Shown: positions 26,884 through 36,574, numbered from the stretch's first letter. The stretch: DNA of 64,000 nt from Oceanicola sp. 502str15 (GCF_024105635.1 NZ_WYDQ01000001.1:1922001-1986000), one strand, 5' to 3'. The notes: generated from the sequence alone by a model not told the origin. Program-made: numbers and translations.

Positions 26884-29800
26884 ATGACCCCTGAATTCGC
26901 GCTTGATCTCAGCCATGATGGCATTTCGCTGCTCCGCCGCGCCGAAGACGGCTGGCGGCAGGTGGGCGCCGTTTCGCTCGATGCCGACAGCCTGGTGGAG
27001 GATCTCGCGGCGCTGCGGGCGCAGGTCGAGGGCGAGGTGGCGGCCAAGCTGGTGATCCCCAACAGCCAGATCCTCTATTCGAGCTGCCCTGCCAGCGGCA
27101 AGGACGAGCTGGCCGACGAGGTTCGGGTGCGGGCGGCACTGGTGGGGGCGACGCCCTACGAGGTGTCGGACCTTGTGTTCGACTGGGAATCCGACGGCGA
27201 GACCTTGCAGATAGCCGTGGTGGCCCGCGAAACCCTTGAAGAGGCCCGCGCCTTTGCCGCCGAGCACGGGTTTGGCCCGGTCGGCTACGTGGCGGTGCCG
27301 CCGCGCGGGGCCTTCCTGCGCGAGCCGTTCTTCGGCCCCGCCGAGCGAGGCCCCGGCGCGGGGCCTGCGATGCTGGCCGAGGCCGAGCCGATCGAGGTGG
27401 TCGGGGCGTGGGAGGCGCAGAAGGTTGCCGAGCCGGAGCCGGAGGTGGAAGCCGCGCCGGTCGAGGTGAGCGTTGCGCTCGAGGCGGCGCTGGACGAGGC
27501 GGATGCCGGTGTGCCGGGTGAGGAAGCTGCCGCGATCGAGGTGGCGGACGAGGCTGATGCGGGGGCGGATTACGCGCCCTTGGTGGCTGCTGAAGAGGGT
27601 GCGGAGGAAGAGGCGGCGGTTGAGGCCGTGGCTCCGGGCGAGGCCGAGGAGGCTGCTGTTGATGCGCCAGTAGAGGCCGCCGAAGAGGGTGTGCCCGATG
27701 TGGCCGCGCCGGACGAGATTGAGGCTGCGGGCGCCGCTGAGGCGACTGTGGATGCCGCTGTAGAGGATGAGGCCGCCGCGCCGGATGCGGAAGAGACCGC
27801 GCCCGAGGTCGTTGCCGCGCGCGAAGCGCCTGAGATCGAGGCGCAGGGTGCGGACCTTGAGGGTCCGGTATCCGGGGCGGCGGTGGCTGCTGCTGATGCG
27901 CCCGTTGAGGAGGACTCCGAAGAGGCCGGGGCTGCTGTGGCCATGCCCGCGTTCAGCTCGATCCGCACGCAGGCCAGCGAGGGGCGTGCCCCCCGCCTTG
28001 GCGCGGCGGTGGACGGGCCGGGCGCAGGGCCGCGGCCGCGGCTGGGTGGAGCGACGCGGGACGATACGCCTGCCTCTCCGCCGGAGAAGACGCCATCGCT
28101 TGGCCGCAGCTCGGGCGAGGCCGCGAAGGGTGCCGCGCCGAAGGAGGCCGCGAAGGCCGAAACTGTAGCGCCCGCGCCGAGTGCCGCCTCGGTGGAGGCC
28201 GCGCCCGATGAGGCGCCCAAGGTTGCCGCCGCGCAGATTGCCCGGGAGGTCGCCGCGAGCACGCCTGCCGCCGACCCCGAACTGGCCCCGCAGGATGCCA
28301 GCCCGCGCAGCAAGGCTGCCTTTGCCGCCTTCCGCAGCAAGGTGGGCGGGCTGCGGCGCACCGAGAAGAGTGCCGATACCCTCACCCCCGAGATCATCGC
28401 CGCCCCCCTGCCCCGCCCGACCCCGGACGACCTGCCCGAGCGCCTTTCGCAGGAGCCGAAGGACGGTGATTTCACCCTGTTCGGCGCGAGGGGCAAGGAA
28501 AAGGCCAAGCCGAGCAAGGGCTTTCCGATCGGGCTGACGGTGGCGCTGCTGCTGTTGCTCGGGGCGGCCGGCCTGTGGTCGAAGATCTTCCTGGCGAGCG
28601 ACCAGAGCACGGCGCAGGACGGCCCGGTTGTGGCCGAGCAGAGCCTTGCCAGCGCGGCACCGCTGCTGGGGGCCGACGGGGCGCTGACCCGCTCGATCAC
28701 CTTCTCCGAAACCGGCACCAGCGGGGCGACCATCGCGCCCGGCGGCGAGGCCGAACTGGCCGAGGCGCTTTCGGCCCCGGCCCAGCCCGACCCCGCCACA
28801 GAGGGTGCGCCGGTTGTGGCGAGCCTTGCCGATGACCCGTTTTCGTCGCTGCCGGAGGAAGAGCCCCGGCTGGCCGAGCCGATGTTCGAGAACCCGCCCC
28901 TGCCCGAGTTCGACGCCGATGCGGACCCGGGCGCGGACGAGCTGGCCGACAGCGAGCCCGAGCCCGAGGCCGCCCCGGGCGAGCCTCTGACCCCCGAGGC
29001 CGCGCAGGCCGCCTATGCCGAGAGCGGCGTTTGGCAGCAGGCCCCCGAGCCGGGCCGGCTTCCGGCGGAGGACAACACCGACGATATCTACATCGCCTCG
29101 ATCGACCCGGAGGTGCAGCCCTATGATGCGGTTGCCCTGCCCCAGGCCCAGACCGGGAGCGGCAGCGATGCGGCCCTGCCCCGTCAGGCCAGCCCGATGC
29201 CGCCCGGTCAGGATGTGGAGTTTGCCGAGGATGGCAGCATCCGTCCGACCGAGGAGGGTGTTGTTACTGCCGATGGGGTGACGCTCTATGCCGGCCGCCC
29301 CCACGTGGTGCCCCGTGTGCGCCCCGGTGGCGCCGCGACGGCAGAGGCCGAGACTGCCGCGGCCGATGTGCCTGCCGCGGAGGACACCGCCGCCGAGGCC
29401 GATGCCCTGCTGGCCGGAAAGAGGCCCAAGGCGCGGCCCGAAGGCATTGTGGAAGAGAACGAGAAGGCCGAGCTTGGCGGGCGGACCCGCGCCGAGCTGG
29501 CCGGGCTGCGGCCCAAGGAGCGCCCGCAGTCGCTGCAGGATGAGGCGGAAGCCAGCCGTCAGGCCGCGATCGAGGAGGCGGTGCGCTCGAGCGAGGCGGA
29601 AAACGCCGAGCTGGCCGAGGATGAAACCCGCGCCGATGCCGAAGCCGAGGCCCGCGCCGAAGCCGAGCTGAAGAGCGCCTCGAAATACGCCGTGGCCTCC
29701 TCGCGCAAGCCCGCCAGCCGGCCGCGGGGCTTTGACGACAAGGTCGCCAGCGCTCGCCGGAAGGCCGAGGAAGAGGCCGAGGCGCAGGCCCGCGCCGCCG

Positions 29801-30165
29801 CGGCCGCCGCCGCCCGCGCCACCTCGCAACCCGAGGCGGAAAGCCGCGAGGAAGAGGTGCAGACCGCCTCTGCCGCCGTGGTGCTGCCGCGCAACCAGAA
29901 GGTTGCGCCCGCCGTGCCCTCGAGCGCCTCGGTGGCCAAGGCGGCCACCAACCGCAACGCGCTGAAGCTGCGCGACATCAACCTGATCGGCGTCTTCGGC
30001 TCGCCCAACCAGCGCCGCGCCCTCGTGCGGCTGCCCTCGGGCCGACTGCTGAAGGTGAAGCCCGGCGACCGGCTCGACGGGGGCAAGGTGGCCGCGATCG
30101 GCCAGAACCAGCTGCGTTACGTCAAGCGGGGCAAGAATATCACCCTCTCGATGCCCAGCGGCTGA
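26884..30165 (+). CDS. Large single-pass protein with GspL-like N-terminus and GspC/PilP-like C-terminus
   Basis: A 1093-residue protein not assigned to a named family. Residues 1-150 ([37 protein letters not shown]) resemble the actin-like cytoplasmic domain of GspL/PilM. Residues 150-545 are a low-complexity Ala/Glu/Pro region. One membrane helix is at about 547-570 ([17 protein letters not shown]). A second disordered Ala/Glu/Pro region follows. The last 69 residues ([58 protein letters not shown]) look like the periplasmic homology region of GspC/PilP. The promoter at 26796 supports this start. It has its own promoter, and kdsA lies 85 bases downstream. No other secretion genes are nearby. 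Both domain calls are motif-level inferences. Confidence 0.55.
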   Translation: MTPEFALDLSHDGISLLRRAEDGWRQVGAVSLDADSLVEDLAALRAQVEGEVAAKLVIPNSQILYSSCPASGKDELADEVRVRAALVGATPYEVSDLVFDWESDGETLQIAVVARETLEEARAFAAEHGFGPVGYVAVPPRGAFLREPFFGPAERGPGAGPAMLAEAEPIEVVGAWEAQKVAEPEPEVEAAPVEVSVALEAALDEADAGVPGEEAAAIEVADEADAGADYAPLVAAEEGAEEEAAVEAVAPGEAEEAAVDAPVEAAEEGVPDVAAPDEIEAAGAAEATVDAAVEDEAAAPDAEETAPEVVAAREAPEIEAQGADLEGPVSGAAVAAADAPVEEDSEEAGAAVAMPAFSSIRTQASEGRAPRLGAAVDGPGAGPRPRLGGATRDDTPASPPEKTPSLGRSSGEAAKGAAPKEAAKAETVAPAPSAASVEAAPDEAPKVAAAQIAREVAASTPAADPELAPQDASPRSKAAFAAFRSKVGGLRRTEKSADTLTPEIIAAPLPRPTPDDLPERLSQEPKDGDFTLFGARGKEKAKPSKGFPIGLTVALLLLLGAAGLWSKIFLASDQSTAQDGPVVAEQSLASAAPLLGADGALTRSITFSETGTSGATIAPGGEAELAEALSAPAQPDPATEGAPVVASLADDPFSSLPEEEPRLAEPMFENPPLPEFDADADPGADELADSEPEPEAAPGEPLTPEAAQAAYAESGVWQQAPEPGRLPAEDNTDDIYIASIDPEVQPYDAVALPQAQTGSGSDAALPRQASPMPPGQDVEFAEDGSIRPTEEGVVTADGVTLYAGRPHVVPRVRPGGAATAEAETAAADVPAAEDTAAEADALLAGKRPKARPEGIVEENEKAELGGRTRAELAGLRPKERPQSLQDEAEASRQAAIEEAVRSSEAENAELAEDETRADAEAEARAEAELKSASKYAVASSRKPASRPRGFDDKVASARRKAEEEAEAQARAAAAAAARATSQPEAESREEEVQTASAAVVLPRNQKVAPAVPSSASVAKAATNRNALKLRDINLIGVFGSPNQRRALVRLPSGRLLKVKPGDRLDGGKVAAIGQNQLRYVKRGKNITLSMPSG

Positions 30166-30250
30166 CAGGCCCCCTCCCCGGCGGGCCTGTTTGACATCCT
30201 CGCGCGGGCGGTGTTCCTGTGGCGCACATTCTGGCAGCAGGAGACAGGCC

Positions 30251-31069
30251 ATGAAATCGGTGGACCTCGGCGGGTTTTCCATTGGAAACGACAGGCCCTT
30301 TGCCCTGCTGGCCGGACCCTGCCAGCTTGAGAGCCTCGATCACGCGCGGATGCTGGCCGAACGGATCGGCGAGGCGGCCTCTGCGCGGAATATCCCCTTT
30401 GTCTTCAAGGCCAGCTACGACAAGGCCAACCGCACCTCGCTTTCGGGCAAGCGCGGGCTCGGGATCGAGAAGGGGCTGGAGGTGCTGGCGGCGGTGCGCG
30501 AGGAGTTCGGCTGCCCGGTGGTGACGGATGTGCATGACATTGCGCAGGCAGAGCGGGCCGGTGAGGTGGTGGATATCCTGCAGATCCCGGCGTTCCTGTG
30601 CCGCCAGACCGACCTGCTGCTGGCCGCCGGACAGACCGGCCGGGTGATCAACGTGAAGAAGGGCCAGTTTCTGGCGCCCTGGGACATGGGCAACGTGGCC
30701 GAGAAGATCGCGAGCACGGGCAACGAGCGGATCATGCTCTGCGAGCGGGGCACGAGCTTTGGTTACAACGCGCTGGTGAGCGACTTCCGCAGCCTGCCGA
30801 TCATGGCCGAAACCGGCTATCCGGTGGTGTTCGACGCCACCCATTCGGTGCAACAGCCCGGCGGGCTTGGCGGCTCGACGGGCGGCAAGCGGGAATACGT
30901 GCCGGTACTGGCGGCGGCGGCGATGGCGGTGGGCTGTGCGGCGGTCTTCATGGAGGTGCACGAAGACCCCGACAACGCGCCCTCGGACGGGCCGAACATG
31001 CTGCGGCTGGACGATCTGCCGGCAGTGCTCGACCGGCTGGCGGCGCTGGATGCGATCACCAAGGGGTAA
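30251..31069 (+). CDS. kdsA: 3-deoxy-8-phosphooctulonate (KDO-8-P) synthase
   Basis: A 272-residue aldolase joining phosphoenolpyruvate and arabinose-5-phosphate to make KDO-8-phosphate for lipopolysaccharide core. It begins with [16 protein letters not shown], and further hallmarks are [42 protein letters not shown] and [16 protein letters not shown], in the place of the asparagine-containing motif of metal-free enzymes, and the Cys of AGPC suggest the metal-dependent class. ATG 30251 follows AGGAGACAGGCC. A double inverted repeat immediately follows the stop codon. Confidence 0.95.
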   Translation: MKSVDLGGFSIGNDRPFALLAGPCQLESLDHARMLAERIGEAASARNIPFVFKASYDKANRTSLSGKRGLGIEKGLEVLAAVREEFGCPVVTDVHDIAQAERAGEVVDILQIPAFLCRQTDLLLAAGQTGRVINVKKGQFLAPWDMGNVAEKIASTGNERIMLCERGTSFGYNALVSDFRSLPIMAETGYPVVFDATHSVQQPGGLGGSTGGKREYVPVLAAAAMAVGCAAVFMEVHEDPDNAPSDGPNMLRLDDLPAVLDRLAALDAITKG

Positions 31070-31123
31070 GGCGGGACAAGTCCCGCCCTACGGGCCGGCA
31101 TGTAGGGCGGGACTTGTCCCGCC
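31070..31123. repeat. REP-like double inverted repeat between kdsA and hppD
   Basis: The 22-base arm at 31070-31091 (GGCGGGACAAGTCCCGCC plus CTAC) is the exact reverse complement of 31102-31123, with a 10-base loop. Each arm also contains the 18-base palindrome GGCGGGACAAGTCCCGCC. It starts one base after the kdsA stop and ends five bases from the hppD stop, so it probably ends transcription from both sides. Confidence 0.9.
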
Positions 31124-31128
31124 GCTGG

Positions 31129-32232
31129 TCAGGCGGCGTCTTCGGGCTTCAGCTCGCCGCTGTCGATCTGCTCCTGCTCGATGCTCTCGAACAGCGCCTT
31201 GAAGTTGCCCTCGCCGAAGCCATCATCGCCCTTGCGCTGGATGAACTCGAAGAAGATCGGGCCGATCACCGTTTTCGAGAAGATCTGCAGAAGGATGCGG
31301 GTTTCGCCGCCGTCCACCACGCCCTCGCCGTCGATCAGGATGCCGTGCTTCATCATCCGCTCGATCGGCTCGTCGTGGCCGACGACCCGGTCCTTGCTGA
31401 GCTTGTAGTAGGTCTCGGGCGGGCCGGGCATGAACTTGACGCCCATCTCCGCGATCTGGTCGGTCGCCTCGTAGATGTCGCGCGCGCCGACAGCGATGTG
31501 CTGGATGCCCTCGCCATTGTACTTTTTCAGGTAGGCGACGATCTGGCCGGTCTCGCCGCGGTCCTCGTTGATCGGAATGCGGATGCGCCCGCAGGGCGAG
31601 GTCAGGGCGCGGGAGAACAGGCCGGTGAACTTGCCCTCGATGTCGAAAAAGCGGATTTCGCGGAAGTTGAACAGCTTGCCGTAGAACTGGAACCACTTGT
31701 CCATGTTGCCCTTGAAGACGTTGTGGGTCAGGTGGTCGAGGTAGTAGAAGCCGACGCCCATGGGGTGGGCGCTGTCGTGCCAGTCGAACTCGGCGTTGTA
31801 GGCGCTGGTTTCGAAGTAGTCTTCGATGAAGTAGATCAGCGAGCCGCCGATGCCGCGGATGGCGGGCACGTCCATGGTTTTACCGGGGCCCTCGTAGGGC
31901 TCGGCGCCGTGCTTCAGGGCGTGATCAAAGGCGTGCTGCGCGTCGACCACGCGCCAGCCCATGGAGGGGGCGCAGGGGCCGTGCTCTTCAACAAAATCGC
32001 GGCCGTGGGTGCCCGGCTCATCGTTCAGCAGGTAGGAGATGTCGCCCTGCTGCCAGAGTTCGATGCGCTTGGTCTTGTGGGTGGCGACATGGGTGTAGCC
32101 CATGGCGCGGAAGGTTTCGCGCAGGTGCTCGGGGTCGGGGTGGGCGAATTCGACGAATTCGAAGCCGTCGGTGCCGGCGGGGTTTTCATCGGTGATGGTC
32201 GCCTTGGGGGCGTCGTGGGGGAAGGGGCCCAT
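31129..32232 (-). CDS. hppD: 4-hydroxyphenylpyruvate dioxygenase
   Basis: A 367-residue non-haem Fe(II) dioxygenase of tyrosine catabolism that converts 4-hydroxyphenylpyruvate to homogentisate. Two VOC-type halves are visible. The expected iron ligands are the His in GFYYLDHLTHNV, the His in GIQHIAVGA and the Glu in PIFFEFIQRKGDDGFGEGNF, the strongly conserved C-terminal block. AGGAG precedes ATG 32232. It is divergent from an Lrp/AsnC regulator gene across 129 bases, a common arrangement for amino-acid catabolic genes. The next enzymes, homogentisate dioxygenase and downstream steps, are not in the window. Confidence 0.96.
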   Translation of the reverse strand: MGPFPHDAPKATITDENPAGTDGFEFVEFAHPDPEHLRETFRAMGYTHVATHKTKRIELWQQGDISYLLNDEPGTHGRDFVEEHGPCAPSMGWRVVDAQHAFDHALKHGAEPYEGPGKTMDVPAIRGIGGSLIYFIEDYFETSAYNAEFDWHDSAHPMGVGFYYLDHLTHNVFKGNMDKWFQFYGKLFNFREIRFFDIEGKFTGLFSRALTSPCGRIRIPINEDRGETGQIVAYLKKYNGEGIQHIAVGARDIYEATDQIAEMGVKFMPGPPETYYKLSKDRVVGHDEPIERMMKHGILIDGEGVVDGGETRILLQIFSKTVIGPIFFEFIQRKGDDGFGEGNFKALFESIEQEQIDSGELKPEDAA

Positions 32233-32361
32233 GGGTGTCTCCTTTGCGCTTTGGGTGAGTTTAGCGCGGGAGATGGGCGGAGTGTGCGCGTTATTCCTCG
32301 CATTTCTCCGAAAATATACGTATCATCAGCGTCATTTCTCGCAATCACGCGGTTTGCACGC

Positions 32362-32820
32362 ATGACCTTGGACGCCACCGACTCCGCCCTGCTGCGGCTG
32401 CTTCAGCAGGATGCCAACCAGACCGCCGAGGCGCTTGGCGCGCGGCTGGGCCTCAGCCCGTCGCAGGCCGGTCGGCGGCGGCAGAGGCTGGAGGCGACCG
32501 GGCTGATTGCGGGCTACCATGCGCGGGTGGAGCCCGAGGCGGTTGGCCTCGGGGTGCAGGCGATGATCCAGGTGCACATGGCCGCCCATGCCCCGGATGC
32601 GGCGCAGAGCTTTGCCCGGCTGGTGGAGCGGCGCGACGAAATCGTGAGCGCATGGGTGATGACCGGCGATGCCGATTATCTGCTGCGGATCTACTGCAAC
32701 GACCTACCGGCGCTCAACCGGCTGGTGCAGGAGGTGCTGCTGCCCCACCCCTCGGTCGCCCGCGTGCAAAGCCAGATCGTGATGGCGCAGCTCAAGCCCG
32801 ATGGCCCCCTGCCCCTCTGA
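32362..32820 (+). CDS. Lrp/AsnC-family transcriptional regulator
   Basis: A 152-residue regulator. The N-terminal HTH starts LDATDSALLRLLQQDANQTAEALGARLGLSPSQAGRRRQRLE and ends in the usual GLIAGYHARVEPEAVG hinge. The C-terminal RAM domain carries AWVMTGDADYLLRIYCNDLPALN. Its divergence from hppD suggests it controls tyrosine degradation in response to an aromatic amino acid. The 32233-32361 interval is AT-rich around 32310-32330 (AAAATATACGTATCATC), a likely promoter and operator zone. Confidence 0.88.
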   Translation: MTLDATDSALLRLLQQDANQTAEALGARLGLSPSQAGRRRQRLEATGLIAGYHARVEPEAVGLGVQAMIQVHMAAHAPDAAQSFARLVERRDEIVSAWVMTGDADYLLRIYCNDLPALNRLVQEVLLPHPSVARVQSQIVMAQLKPDGPLPL

Positions 32821-32951
32821 GCCCGCGCCTGTAACCCGTTGAAGCAATTTGTGCCCCGGCTCGCGGGGATTTCAACGCCTTGGCGGGGCGGCGGCCATTC
32901 CATTTTGCCCGCCGCCTGATACTTCTGAATGGGTCGAAGAAAGCGGGTGCG

Positions 32952-34829
32952 ATGGAAGGATTCCTTTACCAGGCGGTGATCTACCTCAGCGCGGCGGTGG
33001 TGGCGGTGCCGATCTCGGCGCGGCTCGGGCTTGGCTCGGTGCTGGGCTACCTGCTCTCGGGCATCGTGATTGGGCCGATCCTCGGGCTGGTGGGCAGCGA
33101 AACGCAGGAACTGCAGCATTTTGCCGAGTTCGGCGTGGTGGTGATGCTGTTCCTGATCGGGCTGGAGCTGGAGCCGAAGGCGCTTTGGGCGATGCGGCAC
33201 CGGCTGATCGGACTTGGCGGGGCGCAGGTGGTGGGCACATCGCTGGTGATCGCGGGCTGCGGCGTGGCGCTTGGCCTGACGTGGAGCCTTGCGCTGGCCG
33301 TGGGCATGACCTTTGCCCTCTCCTCCACCGCCATCGTGCTTCAGACCCTCAGCGAGAAGGGGCTGATGCAATCGGCGGGCGGGCGCTCGATCATCTCGGT
33401 GCTGCTGACGCAGGATATCGCGGTGATCCCGATCCTCGCCATCCTGCCGCTGCTGCCGGTGGTGCTGGTGCCGCAGCTCGACCCGTCGGGCACGATCCAG
33501 GTCGGCGGCGAGGAGGCGCATCATGCGATGTCGCTGGTGGAAGGGCTGCCGGGCTGGGGCGTGGCGCTGGTGACCGTGGGCGCGGTGCTGGCGGTGATCC
33601 TTGCCGGCATCTTCCTGACGCGGCCGCTGTTCCGGTTCATCCACATGGCCAAGCTGCGCGAGCTCTACACCGCAACCGCGCTGCTGATGGTGGTGATGAT
33701 CGCCTTCCTGATGAATCTCGTGGGCCTCTCGCCGGCGCTTGGCACCTTTCTTGGCGGGGTGATGCTGGCGAACTCGGAGTTCCGGCACCAGATCGAGGCC
33801 GACCTGAACCCGTTCAAGGGCCTGCTGCTCGGCCTGTTCTTCATCACCGTGGGGGCGGGCATCAACTTCGGGGTGCTGTGGGACAACATCTTCACCATCG
33901 TCGGGCTGACGCTGGGGGTGATGCTGGTGAAGGGGCTGATCCTCTACGGGCTTGGCTGGATCTTTGGCCTGCGGGGCAAGGGGCAGTGGCTGTTCACGCT
34001 GGGGCTGGCGCAGGCGGGTGAATTCGGCTTCGTGCTGGTGGGCTTCATGACCGGGCAGAAGATGCTGGAGCCGGTGATGGCGCAGGTGCTGCTGCTGGTG
34101 GTCGCGATGACCATGCTGCTGACGCCGCTGTTCTTCATCCTCTACGAGAAGCTCTCGGAGCGGATGGCGGAAGAGAGCGACATGCCCGAGCCCGACGAGA
34201 TGGACGAGAACGCGCCCGTCATCATCGCCGGGTTGGGGCGGTTCGGGCAGGTGGTGAGCCGAATGGTGAGCGCGGCCGGGGTGCAGACCACGGTGCTGGA
34301 CCACAACCTCGAAACCATCAACCTGCTGCGCCGCTTCGGCTTCAAGGGGTTCTTCGGCGACCCGACACGGCCCGAGCTGCTGCACGCGGCGGGCATCCAC
34401 CATGCGCGGGTGCTGGTGGTGGCGCTCGACAATGCCAAGACCGCCGTGCAGCTGGTGCGCTATGCCCGCGAGGCGCGGCCCGACATTCATATCATCGCGC
34501 GCGCCCGCGACCGGCTGCATGTGTACGAGCTGTACCAGGCCGGGGCGAACGACATTGTGCGCGAGCTGTTCGACTCCAGCCTGCGGGCCGGGCGCTACGT
34601 GCTGGAGAACATGGAGTTCTCGGAGTTCGAGGCGGCCGAGGTGGAGCGCAGTTTCTACAAGCACGACCGGCACATCCTGCGCGAGCTGGCCGAGCTGTGG
34701 AAACCCGAGATTCCGCTGAGCCAGAACGAGCCCTACGTGACCCGCACCCGCGAGCTGAACTCCGAACTGGAGGCGGCCCTGGTGCGGGAGATCCAGGAGC
34801 AGCGGGCGCATCCGCGGGGCGACGACTAG
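32952..34829 (+). CDS. Kef-type monovalent cation:proton antiporter (CPA2) with RCK domain
   Basis: A 625-residue inner-membrane transporter. The N-terminal ~390 residues contain about a dozen hydrophobic helices of the Na/H exchanger fold (GSVLGYLLSGIVIGPILGLV, AEFGVVVMLFLIGLELEP, ALSSTAIVLQTLSE, LTQDIAVIPILAILPLLP, SPALGTFLGGVMLANSEFRHQIE). The C-terminal part is a TrkA-N/RCK domain with Rossmann motif IIAGLGRFGQVVSRMV and GDPTRPELL. This is the architecture of KefB/KefC glutathione-gated potassium efflux systems, although the KefF/KefG ancillary subunit is not present. Start ATG 32952 begins the first helix; a weak GGGTG precedes it. Confidence 0.88.
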   Translation: MEGFLYQAVIYLSAAVVAVPISARLGLGSVLGYLLSGIVIGPILGLVGSETQELQHFAEFGVVVMLFLIGLELEPKALWAMRHRLIGLGGAQVVGTSLVIAGCGVALGLTWSLALAVGMTFALSSTAIVLQTLSEKGLMQSAGGRSIISVLLTQDIAVIPILAILPLLPVVLVPQLDPSGTIQVGGEEAHHAMSLVEGLPGWGVALVTVGAVLAVILAGIFLTRPLFRFIHMAKLRELYTATALLMVVMIAFLMNLVGLSPALGTFLGGVMLANSEFRHQIEADLNPFKGLLLGLFFITVGAGINFGVLWDNIFTIVGLTLGVMLVKGLILYGLGWIFGLRGKGQWLFTLGLAQAGEFGFVLVGFMTGQKMLEPVMAQVLLLVVAMTMLLTPLFFILYEKLSERMAEESDMPEPDEMDENAPVIIAGLGRFGQVVSRMVSAAGVQTTVLDHNLETINLLRRFGFKGFFGDPTRPELLHAAGIHHARVLVVALDNAKTAVQLVRYAREARPDIHIIARARDRLHVYELYQAGANDIVRELFDSSLRAGRYVLENMEFSEFEAAEVERSFYKHDRHILRELAELWKPEIPLSQNEPYVTRTRELNSELEAALVREIQEQRAHPRGDD

Positions 34830-34879
34830 GCAGACACCTGTGCATCCGTTTTGGTTCCGCTCCCCTGCGGCCTTGCGAC

Positions 34880-34893
34880 TGTGCATTTGCACA
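34880..34893. promoter_or_regulatory. Palindrome TGTGCATTTGCACA upstream of the SDR gene
   Basis: A perfect 6+2+6 inverted repeat about 80 bases before the SDR start codon, flanked by a further CTGTGCAT at 34848-34855. It is a plausible operator, and its GTGCAT half-site also ends both 11-bp repeat arrays. Confidence 0.45.
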
Positions 34894-34972
34894 CAGGGCG
34901 GGCGGGCCTCCGGGCGCTATCTTTCTTTCAGGGCAGCCAAGCAAGACTGCTCGTGAAAGAAGGAGAAATATC

Positions 34973-35737
34973 ATGGACTTCCAGGACAAGATCGTGCTCA
35001 TCACCGGCGCCGCGGGCGGCATCGGGATTGCGGCGGCGCGGAAGTTTTCAGAGCAGGGCGCCAAGCTGGCGCTGGTGGACCTGAAGCGAGAGCCGCTGGA
35101 GACGGCGGCGGCGGGGCTCGACGGGGCGCTGCTGCTGACGGCGGATGTCAGCAAGGAGGCGGATGTGGCGGCCTATGTGAAGGCCACGGTCGAGAAATTC
35201 GGCCGGATCGACGTGTTCGTGAACAACGCCGGGATCAACGGCAAGTTCGCCCCGATCACCGAGCAGACGGTCGAGAACTTCACGGCCGTGCTGGGGGTGA
35301 ACGTGATGGGCGTGGCGCTGGGGCTGAAGCATGTGGTGGCGCAGATGAAGGAGCAGGGCGGCGGTGCGATCGTGAACACCGCCTCCAACGGCGGGCTGCT
35401 GGGGGCGCCGGGGATGAGCGCCTACACCGCCTCCAAGCACGCGGTGCTGGGGCTGAACAAGTCGGTGGCGCTGGAAGTGGCCGGTGAGGGCATTCGGGTG
35501 AATGCGGTCTGCCCCTCGGGGGTCGATACCCAGATGATGCGCTCGATCGAGAGCGGCGCGATGAAGGGGCACGAGGAGGAGGCGCGCAAGAAGTTCGAAG
35601 CCGCCGTGCCGATGGGGCGCTATGCGGAGTCCGAGGAGATTGCCGAGCTGATGGCCTTTCTGGCGAGCGACCGGGCGAGCTTCATCACCGGGGCCTATTA
35701 CCGGATTGACGGGGGCGGCGCGGCGCTGTCGGCCTGA
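34973..35737 (+). CDS. Short-chain dehydrogenase/reductase
   Basis: A 254-residue classical SDR enzyme. It has cofactor motif TGAAGGIG near residue 13, NNAG near residue 84, active-site Ser in NTASNGGLLG and YTASK near residue 148, and the C-terminal FITGAYYRIDGGGAALS typical of 3-oxoacyl-ACP-reductase-like members. An acidic residue after the second strand (LVDLKRE) favours NAD. AAGGAGAAATATC precedes ATG 34973. It stands alone between an antiporter gene and carD, so the substrate is unknown. Confidence 0.9.
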   Translation: MDFQDKIVLITGAAGGIGIAAARKFSEQGAKLALVDLKREPLETAAAGLDGALLLTADVSKEADVAAYVKATVEKFGRIDVFVNNAGINGKFAPITEQTVENFTAVLGVNVMGVALGLKHVVAQMKEQGGGAIVNTASNGGLLGAPGMSAYTASKHAVLGLNKSVALEVAGEGIRVNAVCPSGVDTQMMRSIESGAMKGHEEEARKKFEAAVPMGRYAESEEIAELMAFLASDRASFITGAYYRIDGGGAALSA

Positions 35738-35759
35738 GGGCCGGGGACCTGGAAACGCG

Positions 35760-35790
35760 AAGGGGCCGCGCCTTGCTGGCGCGACCCCTT
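35760..35790. terminator. Strong hairpin between convergent SDR and carD genes
   Basis: AAGGGGCCGCGCC (35760-35772) pairs with GGCGCGACCCCTT (35778-35790) with one mismatch and a five-base loop. The AA/TT ends make it usable in both directions. Confidence 0.75.
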
Positions 35791-35812
35791 GTAACGAGAA
35801 ACGGTGGCTGGG

Positions 35813-36325
35813 TCAGGCGGCAGCGGCGCGGCTGACCAGCACATCGTCGATCTGCTTCTGGGCACCGGCCTCGTCGCTGCCTGCAACGGCGGCGATTTCG
35901 CGGGTGAGACGCTCGAGCGCGGCTTCGTAGAGCTGACGCTCGGAGTAGCTCTGCTCGCGCTGGTCGTCGGTGCGGTGCAGGTCGCGGACCACCTCGGCAA
36001 TGGCGATCAGGTCGCCGGAGTTGATCTTTTGCTCATACTCCTGCGCCCGGCGCGACCACATGGCCTTTTTGACCTTGGCCTTGCCCTTGAGGGTCTTCAT
36101 CGCCAGCGACACGGTGTCGGGCGTGGAGAGCGAGCGCATGCCGACCTCGGTGGCCTTGTGCGTGGGCACGCGGAGGGTCATCTTGTCTTTCTCGAAGGAG
36201 ATCACGAAGAGCTCCAGCTCGAAGCCGGCGACCTCCTGCTTTTCGATCGAGACGATCTTGCCGACGCCGTGGGCCGGGTAGACGACAAAATCGTTGGGGC
36301 GAAACTCGGATTTCTTCTTGGTCAT
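35813..36325 (-). CDS. carD: CarD-family RNA polymerase-binding regulator
   Basis: A 170-residue CarD/CdnL protein that binds the RNA polymerase beta subunit and stabilises open complexes, especially at rRNA and growth-related promoters. The N-terminal Tudor-like domain reads FRPNDFVVYPAHGVGKIVSIEK, and the C-terminal helical DNA-binding domain includes AMWSRRAQEYEQKINSGDL. The Trp in that segment is the conserved residue that wedges at the upstream edge of the bubble. The leader on the minus strand contains a terminator-like hairpin at 36363-36403 and a candidate promoter at 36480-36507. Confidence 0.95.
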   Translation of the reverse strand: MTKKKSEFRPNDFVVYPAHGVGKIVSIEKQEVAGFELELFVISFEKDKMTLRVPTHKATEVGMRSLSTPDTVSLAMKTLKGKAKVKKAMWSRRAQEYEQKINSGDLIAIAEVVRDLHRTDDQREQSYSERQLYEAALERLTREIAAVAGSDEAGAQKQIDDVLVSRAAAA

Positions 36326-36360
36326 TCAGGGCCTTCCTTGAGCCGATCCTGAGGGGCCGA

Positions 36361-36403
36361 AAAGACCCTTTCCCGGCGGGCGTGCCTCCGGGAGCGGGTC
36401 TTG
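36361..36403 (-). terminator. Terminator-like hairpin upstream of carD
   Basis: On the minus strand AAGACCC-GCT-CCCGG pairs with CCGGG-AAA-GGGTCTT and is followed by TTTT (the AAGACCC arm is 36403-36397). It may end fdxA transcription or act as an attenuator in the carD leader. Confidence 0.65.
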
Positions 36404-36479
36404 TTTGCGCTTGGACATCTCCCGAAACAGCGAGCAGCGCGCGTTCGGGAACCTCAGAACTTATATTCCATCGTTCCAG

Positions 36480-36507
36480 AATGTATCACAAAAATGACGA
36501 TTCTCAA
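36480..36507 (-). promoter_or_regulatory. Candidate carD promoter
   Basis: On the minus strand TTGAGA (36507-36502) and TACATT (36485-36480) are 16 bases apart, in an AT-rich patch that stands out from its surroundings. Transcription would start near 36473 and cross the hairpin at 36403-36363 before carD. Confidence 0.4.
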
Positions 36508-36574
36508 AGCACCACGCAGTCGCGCAGGCGCGGCGTTTTGACCGTGCGGTCAATCCGGGGCGGTTCGAGCGGCC

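Noticed and set aside
26677..30282. A 1201-codon open frame opposite the GspL/GspC-like gene
   Set aside because: It is an Arg/Gly/Leu-rich shadow caused by high third-position GC and contains the metY terminator and the promoter of the real gene in antisense.
30598..32361. Long plus-strand open frame running through hppD into the Lrp gene
   Set aside because: It covers the kdsA end and all of hppD in antisense; only the last 152 codons, starting at ATG 32362, encode a recognisable protein.
34830..34972. A third copy of the 11-bp repeat array upstream of the SDR gene
   Set aside because: It shares the GTGCAT half-site, but the units are not at 11-bp period; it is better described as a palindrome.
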